Counted from the first letter of the stretch, positions 35,242 through 42,944 are shown. The stretch: DNA of 64,000 bases from Pyramidobacter sp. YE332 (GCF_033060595.1 NZ_CP133038.1:1302001-1366000); one strand, 5' to 3'. The notes: generated by a model from the letters alone, not told the origin. Numbers and translations are program-made.

Positions 35242-35739
35242 TTAGGCCAAATCGAGGCCGCAGAGCATTTTCTTGAGCATCTCGGCCGCCAGTAAACTTT
35301 TCTTGTAAGGCGACACGTCGAACATGTTGTCGCACAGTTCGCTGATATGGCGCAACGAAATTTCGATCAGCAGGCGCTCGCGGGCGTTGATCATGCCGCG
35401 AGCCTGGAGAGAACACAAGAGGCGTTTCGCGTCCGCCTCGGAAATGGAATCGCCGACGATCTTGACGATGTGCCGGGCGCGCTCTTCGGGCATGTCGTAG
35501 CTGATCTTCATGATGCGGATATAACCATGTCCGCCGCGCTGGCTTTCTACGATATAGCCGCGTTCGGGCGTGAAGCGGCTCCGCAGCACGTAATTGATCT
35601 GGCTGGGAACGCAGCCGAAGCGCTCCGCCACGTCTTTGCGGCGCAGCGAAACACGTTCGGCGTCGGCGGCGCGGTCCTGCTCTTCCTGTTCGAAAAGTTC
35701 GTTGATATAGCTTTCGATGACCTCAGTCAAACTGCTCAT
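35242..35739 (-). CDS. ctsR: Transcriptional repressor of class III heat-shock genes
   Basis: 165 residues from the ATG at 35739 (CGGAGGAA upstream; the longer start at 35760 is less likely). The N-terminal winged helix contains RKDVAERFGCVPSQINYVLRSRFTPERGYIVESQRGGHGYIRI, where the RGGHGYIRI wing differs from the common RGGGGYIRI by one Gly-to-His change. The C-terminal dimerisation part follows. CtsR represses clp genes until heat releases it; in this operon it would repress itself and clpC through the operator at 35791-35807. Confidence 0.93.
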   Translation of the reverse strand: MSSLTEVIESYINELFEQEEQDRAADAERVSLRRKDVAERFGCVPSQINYVLRSRFTPERGYIVESQRGGHGYIRIMKISYDMPEERARHIVKIVGDSISEADAKRLLCSLQARGMINARERLLIEISLRHISELCDNMFDVSPYKKSLLAAEMLKKMLCGLDLA

Positions 35740-35777
35740 GTCAGGCTTCCTCCGTTCCATCCATCAGAACTGGAACG

Positions 35778-35806
35778 ATTGTAGCTTATTGGTCAAATAT
35801 AGTCAA
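35778..35806 (-). promoter_or_regulatory. ctsR-clpC promoter
   Basis: Minus strand TTGACT (35806-35801), a 17-nt spacer and TACAAT (35783-35778). The CtsR operator covers the -35 element, so repressor binding would block RNA polymerase. Confidence 0.8.
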
Positions 35807-35807
35807 G
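35791..35807. promoter_or_regulatory. CtsR operator
   Basis: GGTCAAATATAGTCAAG on the plus strand matches the tandem heptad (A/G)GTCAAA-NAN-(A/G)GTCAAA. A third half-site-like TGGTCAG follows at 35811-35817. It overlaps the -35 of ctsR, giving autoregulation and heat induction. Confidence 0.85.
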
Positions 35808-35819
35808 AACTGGTCAGAT

Positions 35820-36419
35820 TTATTTCTGACCAACTTTATTTTCCGTGCCGCCGGCCAGACGCCTCAGGTTGGTGCGGTGACGCCACAGCGACAGCGCCGC
35901 CAGCACCAGCGCGAGGATCACGAAAGCGCGGTGAAGCCCGAAAAAGTAAAAAGATCCGGCGATGAACAGCAGCGCCGCCAACGAAGCCACGGAAACGTAA
36001 CGCGTGGCTTTCATGATCAGGAACCAGAGAGCGCCGCCCAGCAGCACCGCCGCGCACGACGGCCACATCTGCACGAAAAACAGCGTGCCCAGCGTCGTGG
36101 CCACGCCCTTGCCGCCGTAAAATCCGAGCCAGACGGGATAGTTATGCCCGCACACGGCGGCGAAAGCCGCCGCCGCCACCGCCGCGTCGCTGCCGCCGAA
36201 AGCGCGGCACAGCATCACGACGGCGCCGCCCTTGAGCATGTCCGCGAGCGTCACGAGCACGGCCCATTTTTTCCCCATCACACGGCCCACGTTGGTGCCG
36301 CCGGTATTTCCCGAGCCGAACGTGCGGATGTCCTCGCCTCTTATGATCTTGACCGCGAGATACCCTGTGGGGAACGAGCCGAAAAGATAACCGATTGCCG
36401 CCCAAAGCGCCAGTTCCAT
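35820..36419 (-). CDS. plsY: Glycerol-3-phosphate acyltransferase PlsY
   Basis: 199 residues from the ATG at 36419 (AGAGGAGAAA upstream). Five membrane helices and the three PlsY motifs: GSFPTGYL, GSGNTGGTNVGRVMG, and GHNYPVWLGFYGGKGVATTLG. It acylates glycerol-3-phosphate from acyl-phosphate at the membrane, using the product of gpsA in this window. Separate from the upstream synthetase-like gene by 130 nt; end is 80 nt from the ctsR promoter. Confidence 0.95.
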   Translation of the reverse strand: MELALWAAIGYLFGSFPTGYLAVKIIRGEDIRTFGSGNTGGTNVGRVMGKKWAVLVTLADMLKGGAVVMLCRAFGGSDAAVAAAAFAAVCGHNYPVWLGFYGGKGVATTLGTLFFVQMWPSCAAVLLGGALWFLIMKATRYVSVASLAALLFIAGSFYFFGLHRAFVILALVLAALSLWRHRTNLRRLAGGTENKVGQK

Positions 36420-36549
36420 GCTGTTTTTCTCCTCTTGATGTTTTTTTATCGGCGTTTCGCCCCCGGCGGAAGCGGACGCGCGGAAAACCGTGGGGTTCTT
36501 TATAAAATACGTTCCCGCAGCAGACCGCACTTCGTAAATTTCCGCCGGC

Positions 36550-38601
36550 TCAGTCCCGCGCTTTTTGTCGCCGCAGCGCAAACGCGTCGGCGATCTCCGC
36601 GCCGAGTCCTTTCGGACGGACAAAGATCGGATTGATGTCCAGCAGCTCGATGTCCGGCTCCGCACAGCCTATCTGCGACAGCGTGACGATCTGCTGCGCC
36701 AGCGCTTCCACGTCCATGGGCGTGCCGAACCATTCGCCGGAGATGAGCGGATACCCCTTGAGGCTTGCGATCATATCCATGGCCGTTTCCAGCGAAACCG
36801 GCGCCACGCGCAGCGAAATGTCTTTCATCAGACCGTAATAGGCGCCGCCCAGCGCTACGGCCACGACCGGTCCGAAGAGCGGGTCGCGCTTGATGCCGAT
36901 CATGCACTCGATGCCGTCGGTGATCATCTTCTGAGCCACCACGCCCTGGATCTCCGCTCCGGCATGGACGCGGCTGGTGCGTTCGAGGATGCGGCCGTAG
37001 GCGTTGCGCAGCTCTTCCTCGGTACGCAGATTCAACGCTACGGCGCGGGCCTGCTGCTTGCTGGCAAAGGACGGCGAAACCACCTTCAACACCAGCGGGA
37101 AACCGATGCTGCGCGCCGTCTCCAGCACTTCCGCCACCGAAACGCAGAGACGGTGCCTGACCGTCTTCAGCCCGTAGGCTTCGACCAGCGCCACGGCGTC
37201 GCGCTCGCTCAGGCGCAGCGGGCAGCGTTCGAGGAACGGATGCCGCGCCGGCTTGCAGAGTTCGCTCATCGGGCGGATATCGCGGCCGATGCGCCACAAA
37301 CTGGACAGAGCCTCGGCGACGCGGCGCGGGCTGCTGAACAGAGGTACGCCTTCCATATTCATGCGCCGCACCATCTCGTCCAGCGGGCGCCAGCGGCTCA
37401 GGCAGCAGCAGGCCAGCGTCCTGCCGCCGCGGCGGTGCATCGTGCCCATGGCGCGGGCGAGACGCTCGCCCTGAGCGGCCGTCAGCGAACCGGTAATGAC
37501 GAGGATCATGTCGCATTCGCCGCTGTCCTGCAGCGTATCGAGGATCCGTCCCAGCGTCCCTTCGCGGTTAAGCGCCTGTTCGGACAGGTCCGCCGGGTTG
37601 GCGGCGTTAGCCCACCGAGGCAGCAGGACCTGGATCTTTTCTTTCAGCGCGGGCGAAAACTCGACCACGTCCAGCCCGGCTTCGCGGCACTGATCGCCCT
37701 GCATCATCGCCAGTCCTTCGGACAGCGCCAGCACCGCCACACGGTTGCCCTGCGGCGGCACCCCCAGCGAGGACAGCTTGCCGAGATCGACGATCTGCTG
37801 CGCGTCGCGCAGCAGCACCACGCCGAACTGACCGGCCACCGACTCCCACATGATCGAGTCGGTCCAGGCCGCGTCGTCATGACGCCGCGCCAGACGGTCG
37901 CGAAACGCCTCGTTCACGCCGCTTCGCAGCAGCACCACCGGCAGCCGGCGCTCCGCCGCACGCGAGGCCATGGCGAGAAAGTCGCGTCCCCGCGTCAACG
38001 ATTCGAAGCTGAGGATCAACAGCGTCGTCATCGGATCGCCGATGGCCGTTTCCATGCAGCGTAACAATTCGCCGTCGCTGTCGGCGCAGTTGCCGAGAGA
38101 AACGACGCGGCGAAAACGGACGCCCGCCTCCACCGCCATGGCATAGAGCGAAAACGGCACCGTGCCGCCCTGAGCGATCAGCGTCACATGCCGTTCCTGC
38201 GGTTGACTGTCGGGCATTCGCACGGCCGCCGACCAGCACAGCGCCAGCCGCCGTTCCCAGTCGAAAAATCCTTGGCTGCCCGGCCCCAGCGCCCGGCCGC
38301 CGGCGGCTCGATATTCCCGCAGCAGCTGCCGCTCTTCTTCGCGCTCAAGGCGCGGGCAGCCGATGATCACAAAACCGATCCGCCGCTCGAGGCATTGTTT
38401 CAACAGCGGCGCGCAGTTCGTGCAGCCCGGCGAGATCATGACCACGTCGATTTTTTCGTCGGGCCATTCGGCCGCCGCGGCGCTCTCGCGGCACACCGCG
38501 AAGAAATCCCCGCGCCCCAGGTCGCTCATCAGCGCCAGCGGGCGCAGATCGGTCCCCGTGCCGTCTCCGTCGCCGACGATCAACAGTCCGCGGTCCCACA
38601 T
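36550..38601 (-). CDS. ADP-forming acyl-CoA synthetase-like protein (fused alpha and beta parts)
   Basis: 683 residues in the order CoA-binding/CoA-ligase (about 1-420) and ATP-grasp (about 450-680), as in fused NDP-forming acetyl-CoA synthetases. The ATP-grasp half is well kept (RLSERDAVALVEAYGL, GFPLVLKVVSPSFASK, VVAQKMITDGIECMIGIKRDPLFGPVVAVALGG, DINPIFV). In the alpha half, the SHTGAL block that holds the phosphohistidine reads RRHDDAA: a His remains but its neighbours changed, and the N-terminal CoA-binding domain is divergent. Such enzymes recover ATP from acyl-CoA made during amino-acid fermentation. Activity of this one is uncertain. Confidence 0.8.
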   Translation of the reverse strand: MWDRGLLIVGDGDGTGTDLRPLALMSDLGRGDFFAVCRESAAAAEWPDEKIDVVMISPGCTNCAPLLKQCLERRIGFVIIGCPRLEREEERQLLREYRAAGGRALGPGSQGFFDWERRLALCWSAAVRMPDSQPQERHVTLIAQGGTVPFSLYAMAVEAGVRFRRVVSLGNCADSDGELLRCMETAIGDPMTTLLILSFESLTRGRDFLAMASRAAERRLPVVLLRSGVNEAFRDRLARRHDDAAWTDSIMWESVAGQFGVVLLRDAQQIVDLGKLSSLGVPPQGNRVAVLALSEGLAMMQGDQCREAGLDVVEFSPALKEKIQVLLPRWANAANPADLSEQALNREGTLGRILDTLQDSGECDMILVITGSLTAAQGERLARAMGTMHRRGGRTLACCCLSRWRPLDEMVRRMNMEGVPLFSSPRRVAEALSSLWRIGRDIRPMSELCKPARHPFLERCPLRLSERDAVALVEAYGLKTVRHRLCVSVAEVLETARSIGFPLVLKVVSPSFASKQQARAVALNLRTEEELRNAYGRILERTSRVHAGAEIQGVVAQKMITDGIECMIGIKRDPLFGPVVAVALGGAYYGLMKDISLRVAPVSLETAMDMIASLKGYPLISGEWFGTPMDVEALAQQIVTLSQIGCAEPDIELLDINPIFVRPKGLGAEIADAFALRRQKARD

Positions 38602-38702
38602 AGCGATTCCTCCTTGCGTTCTTCATGACGTGAAGATTATATCCCATCGCCCAAATCCTGTGAAGTTTGCGCCGCCGCGGCGCCATCCGCGCCCGACGAA
38701 TT

Positions 38703-38740
38703 AAAAAGAGCGCCCCGGCAAAACCGGAACGCTCTTTTTC
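38703..38740. terminator. Terminator after the HU gene
   Basis: AAAAAGAGCG...CGCTCTTTTT stem with inner CCGG pairing, T-rich on both strands, 35 nt past the HU stop. Confidence 0.75.
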
Positions 38741-38774
38741 GCTTGGACTGATGAAACCTTGGTTGAGGGAGAGA

Positions 38775-39113
38775 TTACTTCTTGCCCTTCTTGGCAGCCT
38801 TGGGAGCGGGCTTCTTGGCAGCTTTCTTGGCGACGGTGGCGTCGACGGCCTCGCGCAGAAGCTTGCCGGCCTTGAACACAGGTACTTTCTTGGCGGGGAT
38901 GTGGACAGTCTTGGAAGGATCCTGAGGATTGCGGCCCGTACGAGCGCTGCGCTGACGTACTTCGAAAGTGCCGAAGCCCACGATCTGGACCTTGCCCTGC
39001 TTCTGCAGCGTGTCCTTCACGCCTTCGAGCATGGCGGCCACCGCGTTGGCAGCGTCGACCTTCCGAAGATTCGTCTTTTCCCTTACGAACTCAACCAATT
39101 CAGCCTTTGTCAT
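38775..39113 (-). CDS. hup: HU-type DNA-binding protein with lysine/alanine tail
   Basis: 112 residues. The first 90 are a standard HU fold (TKAELVEFVREKTNLRKVDAANAVAAMLEGV, VQIVGFGTFEVRQRSARTGRNPQDP, PAKKVPVFKAGKLLREAV). The last 20 or so are a basic AKK/APK-repeat tail (KKAAKKPAPKAAKKGKK) that ordinary HU lacks but some actinobacterial and other HU proteins have. It bends and compacts DNA. Strong promoter and its own terminator indicate high, independent expression. Confidence 0.93.
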   Translation of the reverse strand: MTKAELVEFVREKTNLRKVDAANAVAAMLEGVKDTLQKQGKVQIVGFGTFEVRQRSARTGRNPQDPSKTVHIPAKKVPVFKAGKLLREAVDATVAKKAAKKPAPKAAKKGKK

Positions 39114-39155
39114 TTTTCAGACACCTCCACACAGGATTTGGTACTCAACGATGTG

Positions 39156-39183
39156 AGTATATCACAGCATTCGCGCCTGACAA
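39156..39183 (-). promoter_or_regulatory. hup promoter
   Basis: Minus strand TTGTCA (39183-39178), a 16-nt spacer and TATACT (39161-39156), 43 nt upstream of the HU start. Confidence 0.7.
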
Positions 39184-39399
39184 GCCCCCCAACAGCGGAT
39201 TTCTGCTGATTTCGCGTTCTGAAACGGGCTCCCCCATGGCTTGCGAAAGGGGCATAATACAAATTTTTGCAGTAAAAGCCATTTCTAAAAGCATATACGG
39301 CTCTTCCTGATACTGCAAAACGAGAAAATTTCTGCTATGATAAAGAACATCGAAAAAACTTCATTTTTTTTGCTTTTTCATGAAGGAGGACGGTTGCTC

Positions 39400-39759
39400 A
39401 TGTATTCAATGGCTCACGTCGGGATCCGCGTGCAGGATCTTCATCGGTCGCTTCACTTCTATGTCGATGCCCTCGGCGGCATGAAGGACAAGGAGTTCCA
39501 AATGCCTTCGGGATCCCATCTGGTCTTCGTCAGGTTTGCGGACTTCGCCGTCGAGCTGATCTGCAAGCCCGGCGACGACCGCGTTCCGGGGCGCAACCAC
39601 GTGGCGATTTCCGTGCCGTCCATGGAAGACGCCCTCCGGCGCCTCGGCAGCTGCGGCTTTGCCGCCGGCCCCGTCAGTCCTATGGGGGACCATGCCCGCA
39701 ATTGCTTTCTCAACGGCCCCGACGGCGAGATCATCGAACTTTGTGAAGGGAGCCTGTAG
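39400..39759 (+). CDS. VOC (glyoxalase/bleomycin-resistance) family protein
   Basis: 119 residues from the ATG at 39400 (GAAGGAGGA at 39382-39390; an upstream in-frame start at 39337 lacks a site). One VOC unit pair: HVGIRVQDLHRSLHFYVDALG with a metal-type His at the start, and NHVAISVPSMEDALRRL ... FLNGPDGEIIELCE with the C-terminal metal Glu. It may be a lactoylglutathione lyase, methylmalonyl-CoA epimerase or dioxygenase relative; the sequence does not decide. Monocistronic. Confidence 0.85.
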   Translation: MYSMAHVGIRVQDLHRSLHFYVDALGGMKDKEFQMPSGSHLVFVRFADFAVELICKPGDDRVPGRNHVAISVPSMEDALRRLGSCGFAAGPVSPMGDHARNCFLNGPDGEIIELCEGSL

Positions 39760-39775
39760 CTGCTTATCCAACAAA

Positions 39776-39802
39776 GAATCCCTGTCCGCCAGACAGGGAT
39801 TC
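39776..39802. terminator. Terminator between VOC and Rrf2 genes
   Basis: GAATCCCTGTC (39776-39786) pairs with GACAGGGATTC (39792-39802); loop of 5 nt. Located between converging genes. Confidence 0.7.
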
Positions 39803-39821
39803 CGTCATTCGCTCCGCCGCG

Positions 39822-40277
39822 TCATTGCCGGTTTTCGGCCCGCGTTTTTCCCATCTCTTCTTCGTAGTTCCGGATTAAACTGCCGACTGTCGTTTCCTCA
39901 GCTATCTTGTTCACCATGAAATTAAGATTCTGCCAGAAATGGGAAGAAGCGCAGACATGACCGCGCTGATGCGCCAACTCACATCCCTCAGGCGTGGTGC
40001 ATTCGGGAAAAACGATCTGTTCGCCAGCAGCCCTCAGCACTTCGGCAACCGTGATCGTATCAGGGTCGCGAACCAATTCATAGCCGCCGCGGGCGCCCCT
40101 GTAACTGCGCAGGATCCCGGCGCGGCGCAGCTTGGATACCAGCTGCTCCAGATACGTGTCGGAAAGATTCTCGGCCTTGGCCACGTCGCTGACGCTGACC
40201 GGCAGCCCGCTCCGGGCCATTTCGGAGATAGCGATGACCGCGCGCAGTCCGTAATGAGCCCTTGTTGAAACTTTCAT
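39822..40277 (-). CDS. Rrf2/IscR family transcriptional regulator
   Basis: 151 residues. N-terminal winged helix (STRAHYGLRAVIAISEMARSGLPVSVSDVAKAENLSDTYLEQLVSKLRRAGILRSYRGARGGYELVR) is strongly Rrf2. Three cysteines in CTTPEGCELAHQRGHVC (about 93-109) have the spacing of IscR Fe-S ligands, so it probably senses Fe-S status, redox or NO. No isc/suf genes are adjacent. The operator is not identified; AT-rich upstream DNA (40340-40400) probably holds its promoter. Confidence 0.9.
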   Translation of the reverse strand: MKVSTRAHYGLRAVIAISEMARSGLPVSVSDVAKAENLSDTYLEQLVSKLRRAGILRSYRGARGGYELVRDPDTITVAEVLRAAGEQIVFPECTTPEGCELAHQRGHVCASSHFWQNLNFMVNKIAEETTVGSLIRNYEEEMGKTRAENRQ

Positions 40278-40539
40278 TGAAAAGAACCTCCGTCTCTGTC
40301 GGGTTCGACAAATTCCATCGGATAAAAATCCGTAACGTGCCTCTCGGACAAATTGAACATCTTTTATTTATACGTACAGTGTCGCTAAACTATATCACAA
40401 AAACGTCTGACAGTATAGACAGGAATTCAGTTGTCCTCTCAAATAGGCCGCCATCCCAAGTTTCGAAAAGATCGAACGATTTTTTCGAGCGCCGCGGTGC
40501 GAAGCACTGCATTTTCAACGATGCGCTTTGATTGAGAAT
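40278..40539. other. Intergenic region upstream of the Rrf2 gene
   Basis: About 260 bp between the Rrf2 start and the structured repeat. It is AT-rich from 40340 to 40430 and should carry the Rrf2 promoter on the minus strand. I find no ORF with a ribosome site and no clear IscR-type palindrome. Confidence 0.4.
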
Positions 40540-40694
40540 AATATCATACTTTTTCTTGATTAAAAAGCCGAACGCAGGGGCGCGGCGAGGAAAATTCACA
40601 ACGCACGCCGCGCAGCAGCCGAGATCGTCCCGAGCGGCTGAACTTCCTCACGGCGCCCAGCAAACCATGGTAATACTTCCTATGCAAGAATCAG
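40540..40694 (+). repeat. Dispersed structured repeat, copy A
   Basis: About 155 bp closely resembling 51100-51257 in the same orientation. Shared blocks include AAGCCGAACGC/AGGCCGAACGC, GATTCACAA-like ATTCACAA, GTCCCGAGCG, CTGAACT and TAATACTT. It can fold: GGGCGC (40578-40583) pairs with GCGCCC near 40653, GAGGAA with TTCCTC inside it, and GCCG...CGGC forms an inner stem. It lies 50 bp upstream of the MATE gene at 40746. Confidence 0.7.
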
Positions 40695-40745
40695 TTTCGG
40701 ATTACCGACACTTCAGCGAGATCGTTTAAGGAGCCCTGACCTACC

Positions 40746-42155
40746 ATGAACAACTTCCCCGATGCCGCCCAGCAGCAGTTCATCAAGATGACTCAGTCGC
40801 CTCTGCGGCCTCTGATTCTCGGCTTGGCCATGCCAACCATCTGCAGCATGCTGATCACTTCCTTTTACAACATGGCCGACACGTTCTTCGTGGCCCGTAT
40901 CGGCACCAGCGCCGCCGGCGCCGTCGGCGTGGTCTATTCGCTGATGGCGATCATTCAGGCGATCGGTTTCATGTTCGGCATGGGAGCCGGCAGCATCGCC
41001 TCGCGGCGTCTGGGCGAACGGAAAGACGACGAGGCCCGAACAGCCACCTCGTCGGCGTTTTTCGCCGCGCTCGCGTTCGGCCTGCTGGTCGCCGCCGGCG
41101 GGCTGATCTGGCTGGATCCTTTTATGAGGCTGCTCGGATCGACGGAGACCATTCTGCCCTTCGCGCGTCAATACGCCCGCTGGATCCTGATCGGCGCTCC
41201 GCTGATGACGACGTCTTTCGTGATGAATACCAATCTGCGTTCCGAAGGCAAGGCTTTCTTCGCCATGCTCGGCATCGTCACCGGCGGGCTGCTGAACGTG
41301 GTGCTGGATCCGCTGTTCATCTTCACGTTCAAAATGGGCATCGCCGGCGCCGCCATCGCCACCGTGCTGAGCCAGTGCGTCAGTTTCTCCATTCTGATGT
41401 CGCACTTCATTTTCAAACGCACGGTGCTGCGCATCAGCCCGCGGTATGTGTCCCGTTCGCCTGCCTTTTACGGTCTGATCGTCCGCACCGGCATGCCGAC
41501 GCTGTTTCGCCAGGGCATGGCTTCGCTGGCCAGTATCGCGCTCAACACCAGCGCCGCCGTTTACGGCGACGCCGCGCTCGCGGCCATGGCCATCGTCATG
41601 CGCGTGTCCATGTTCATCGGTTCCATCTTGATCGGCTTCGGGCAGGGTTTCCAGCCCGTGGCCGGCTACAACTTCGGCGCCAAGCGCTACGACCGCGTCA
41701 TCGAAGCGTATAAATTCTGCGTCCGTACCGGCCTGATCGTGCTAACATGTCTGGCGGCGTGCTTTTTCGTCTTTGCGCCGCAGGTCATCGCCCTGTTTCA
41801 AAATACCGATCCGCGCGTTTCTCAGATCGGCTCCTTCGCCTTCCGCGCCCACTGTGTGACGCTCGTCACCCTGCCCGTGACCGCTCTCACCGACATGTTG
41901 TTCCAGGTCACCGGGCGCTACAAAGAAGCGTCGTTCCTTTCCGGCGCCCGGCGCGGCTTCTTCTTTATCCCCTGCGTCATCATCCTGCCCCGCTTCATCG
42001 GCCTCACCGGCATCCAAATCAGCCAGCCCGTCGCCGACGTCCTCTGCGCCTGTTTCTCCATCCCCCTCGTCAGAAATTACCTCAACTGGATGCGCGCGCA
42101 GACTTCCGCAGTGAGAACAAATTCCACCACGGAGCAACGGAGAAGCGGAGAATGA
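40746..42155 (+). CDS. MATE family efflux transporter
   Basis: 469 residues, 12 helices, with the MatE signature LRPLILGLAMPTICSMLITSFYNMADTFFVARIGTSAAGAVGVVYSLMAI and its second-half counterpart PTLFRQGMASLASIALNTSAAVYGDAALAAMAIVMRV. Closer to the MepA-like group by its opening, but that is a guess. It differs from the MATE at 27701. AAGGAG precedes the ATG. Its stop overlaps the ATG of the GxxExxY gene (ATGA, 42152-42155). The structured repeat just upstream could be a leader element. Confidence 0.92.
   Translation: MNNFPDAAQQQFIKMTQSPLRPLILGLAMPTICSMLITSFYNMADTFFVARIGTSAAGAVGVVYSLMAIIQAIGFMFGMGAGSIASRRLGERKDDEARTATSSAFFAALAFGLLVAAGGLIWLDPFMRLLGSTETILPFARQYARWILIGAPLMTTSFVMNTNLRSEGKAFFAMLGIVTGGLLNVVLDPLFIFTFKMGIAGAAIATVLSQCVSFSILMSHFIFKRTVLRISPRYVSRSPAFYGLIVRTGMPTLFRQGMASLASIALNTSAAVYGDAALAAMAIVMRVSMFIGSILIGFGQGFQPVAGYNFGAKRYDRVIEAYKFCVRTGLIVLTCLAACFFVFAPQVIALFQNTDPRVSQIGSFAFRAHCVTLVTLPVTALTDMLFQVTGRYKEASFLSGARRGFFFIPCVIILPRFIGLTGIQISQPVADVLCACFSIPLVRNYLNWMRAQTSAVRTNSTTEQRRSGE
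42124..42150 (+). repeat. Left inverted repeat flanking the GxxExxY gene
   Basis: 27 bp (CCACCACGGAGCAACGGAGA and following bases), complementary to 42614-42640 at 23 of 27 positions. It overlaps the last codons of the MATE gene, implying that insertion rewrote that gene's 3' end. Confidence 0.65.
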
Positions 42156-42526
42156 CAAACTCTAGGTTGCACGTGATTTCCCCTGCTCTCAACTCTTTAT
42201 GTGATGAAATCGTCAACGGGGTATTTGCCGTACATAAATCTCCGGGCCCCGGACTTCTGCAGCGAGTTTATCAGACACGCCTCGCTCACGAGCTCCAATT
42301 GCGACGCCTCAAAGTTGAAACTGAAGTTCCCGTCAATTTCACATTCAAGCAGCTTCAGGTCAACGACGCCTACCGTTTGGACACGCTCATCAACGACCAA
42401 GTCATCATCGAACTCAAAGCCATAGAAAGTCTTTTACCGGTTCATACCGCACAGCTTCTTTCATATATGAAACTCACGGGAAAGACTTTGGGGTATCTCA
42501 TCAATTTCAACGTTCCTCTGAAATAA
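42152..42526 (+). CDS. GxxExxY family protein (PD-(D/E)XK nuclease-like)
   Basis: 124 residues. The family motif appears as GPGLLQRVY, with Gln instead of the usual Glu. Downstream RLDTLINDQVIIELKA supplies the D...E-x-K core of the PD-(D/E)XK fold, and HTAQLLSYMKLTG...GYLINFNV is the standard family ending. Function is not established; such genes are scattered and often sit in insertions such as rRNA intervening sequences. Composition is AT-richer than neighbours. It starts inside the MATE stop and is framed by 27-bp inverted repeats, so it looks like a small mobile cassette. Confidence 0.85.
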   Translation: MTNSRLHVISPALNSLCDEIVNGVFAVHKSPGPGLLQRVYQTRLAHELQLRRLKVETEVPVNFTFKQLQVNDAYRLDTLINDQVIIELKAIESLLPVHTAQLLSYMKLTGKTLGYLINFNVPLK

Positions 42527-42613
42527 AAGACGGTATTCATCGTCTGCTCCTTCCCTATTCAGCTCGACTTCCGCGGACAATATCACAATAAGTGTAATAT
42601 TCCCTTTGCATTG

Positions 42614-42640
42614 CTCCGCTTCGCCGCTTCTCCGCGGTGG
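42614..42640 (-). repeat. Right inverted repeat flanking the GxxExxY gene
   Basis: CTCCGCTTCGCCGCTTCTCC and following bases, the counterpart of 42124-42150 (23/27 identical after reverse-complementing). It lies 17 bp before the tRNA-Leu promoter. Confidence 0.65.
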
Positions 42641-42656
42641 GTTTCGTTTTAAGGAC

Positions 42657-42684
42657 TTGACGCCAATCCAACGCGTGGTATAAT
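42657..42684 (+). promoter_or_regulatory. tRNA-Leu promoter
   Basis: TTGACG (42657-42662), a 16-nt spacer, and TATAAT (42679-42684), 12 nt before the mature 5' end of the tRNA. Confidence 0.8.
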
Positions 42685-42696
42685 GCCCTGTGTCAC

Positions 42697-42781
42697 GCGG
42701 AGGTGGCGGAATTGGCAGACGCGCAAGACTAAGGATCTTGTGGAGCAATCCATGGGGGTTCGATTCCCCCCCCCCGCACCA
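42697..42781 (+). tRNA. tRNA-Leu, anticodon AAG, CCA encoded
   Basis: 85 nt. Acceptor GCGGAGG, D-arm GCG...CGC with the usual GAATTGGCAGA loop, anticodon stem CAAGA/TCTTG, loop CTAAGGA, long variable arm (TGGA/TCCA), T-arm GGGGG-TTCGATT-CCCCC, encoded ACCA. Anticodon positions 42731-42733 read AAG, rare for bacterial Leu tRNAs, which normally use GAG for CUU/CUC. The acceptor 3' strand is CCCCCGC, leaving an A-C mismatch at A5. Own promoter and a strong terminator suggest it is transcribed. Confidence 0.9.
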
Positions 42782-42792
42782 AACTGTGAACA

Positions 42793-42842
42793 CGAAAAGC
42801 GGCTCCGTACGAAGGCACGATTCGTACGGAGCCGCTTTTTCG
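42793..42842 (+). terminator. Terminator after tRNA-Leu
   Basis: Long stem CGAAAAGCGGCTCCGTACGAA (42793-42813) with its complement at 42821 on, 7-nt loop, then TTTTTCG. It also faces the methyltransferase gene on the other strand. Confidence 0.85.
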
Positions 42843-42944
42843 TTCCCGATCATGCCGGAGCTCGCGGCGTCCAACGGCATTCCGCGACGGATCCGCGCGC
42901 TGCCGCTGTCGTTGCGGGAAAACTTCAGTGTTTGCGATTCTTCC

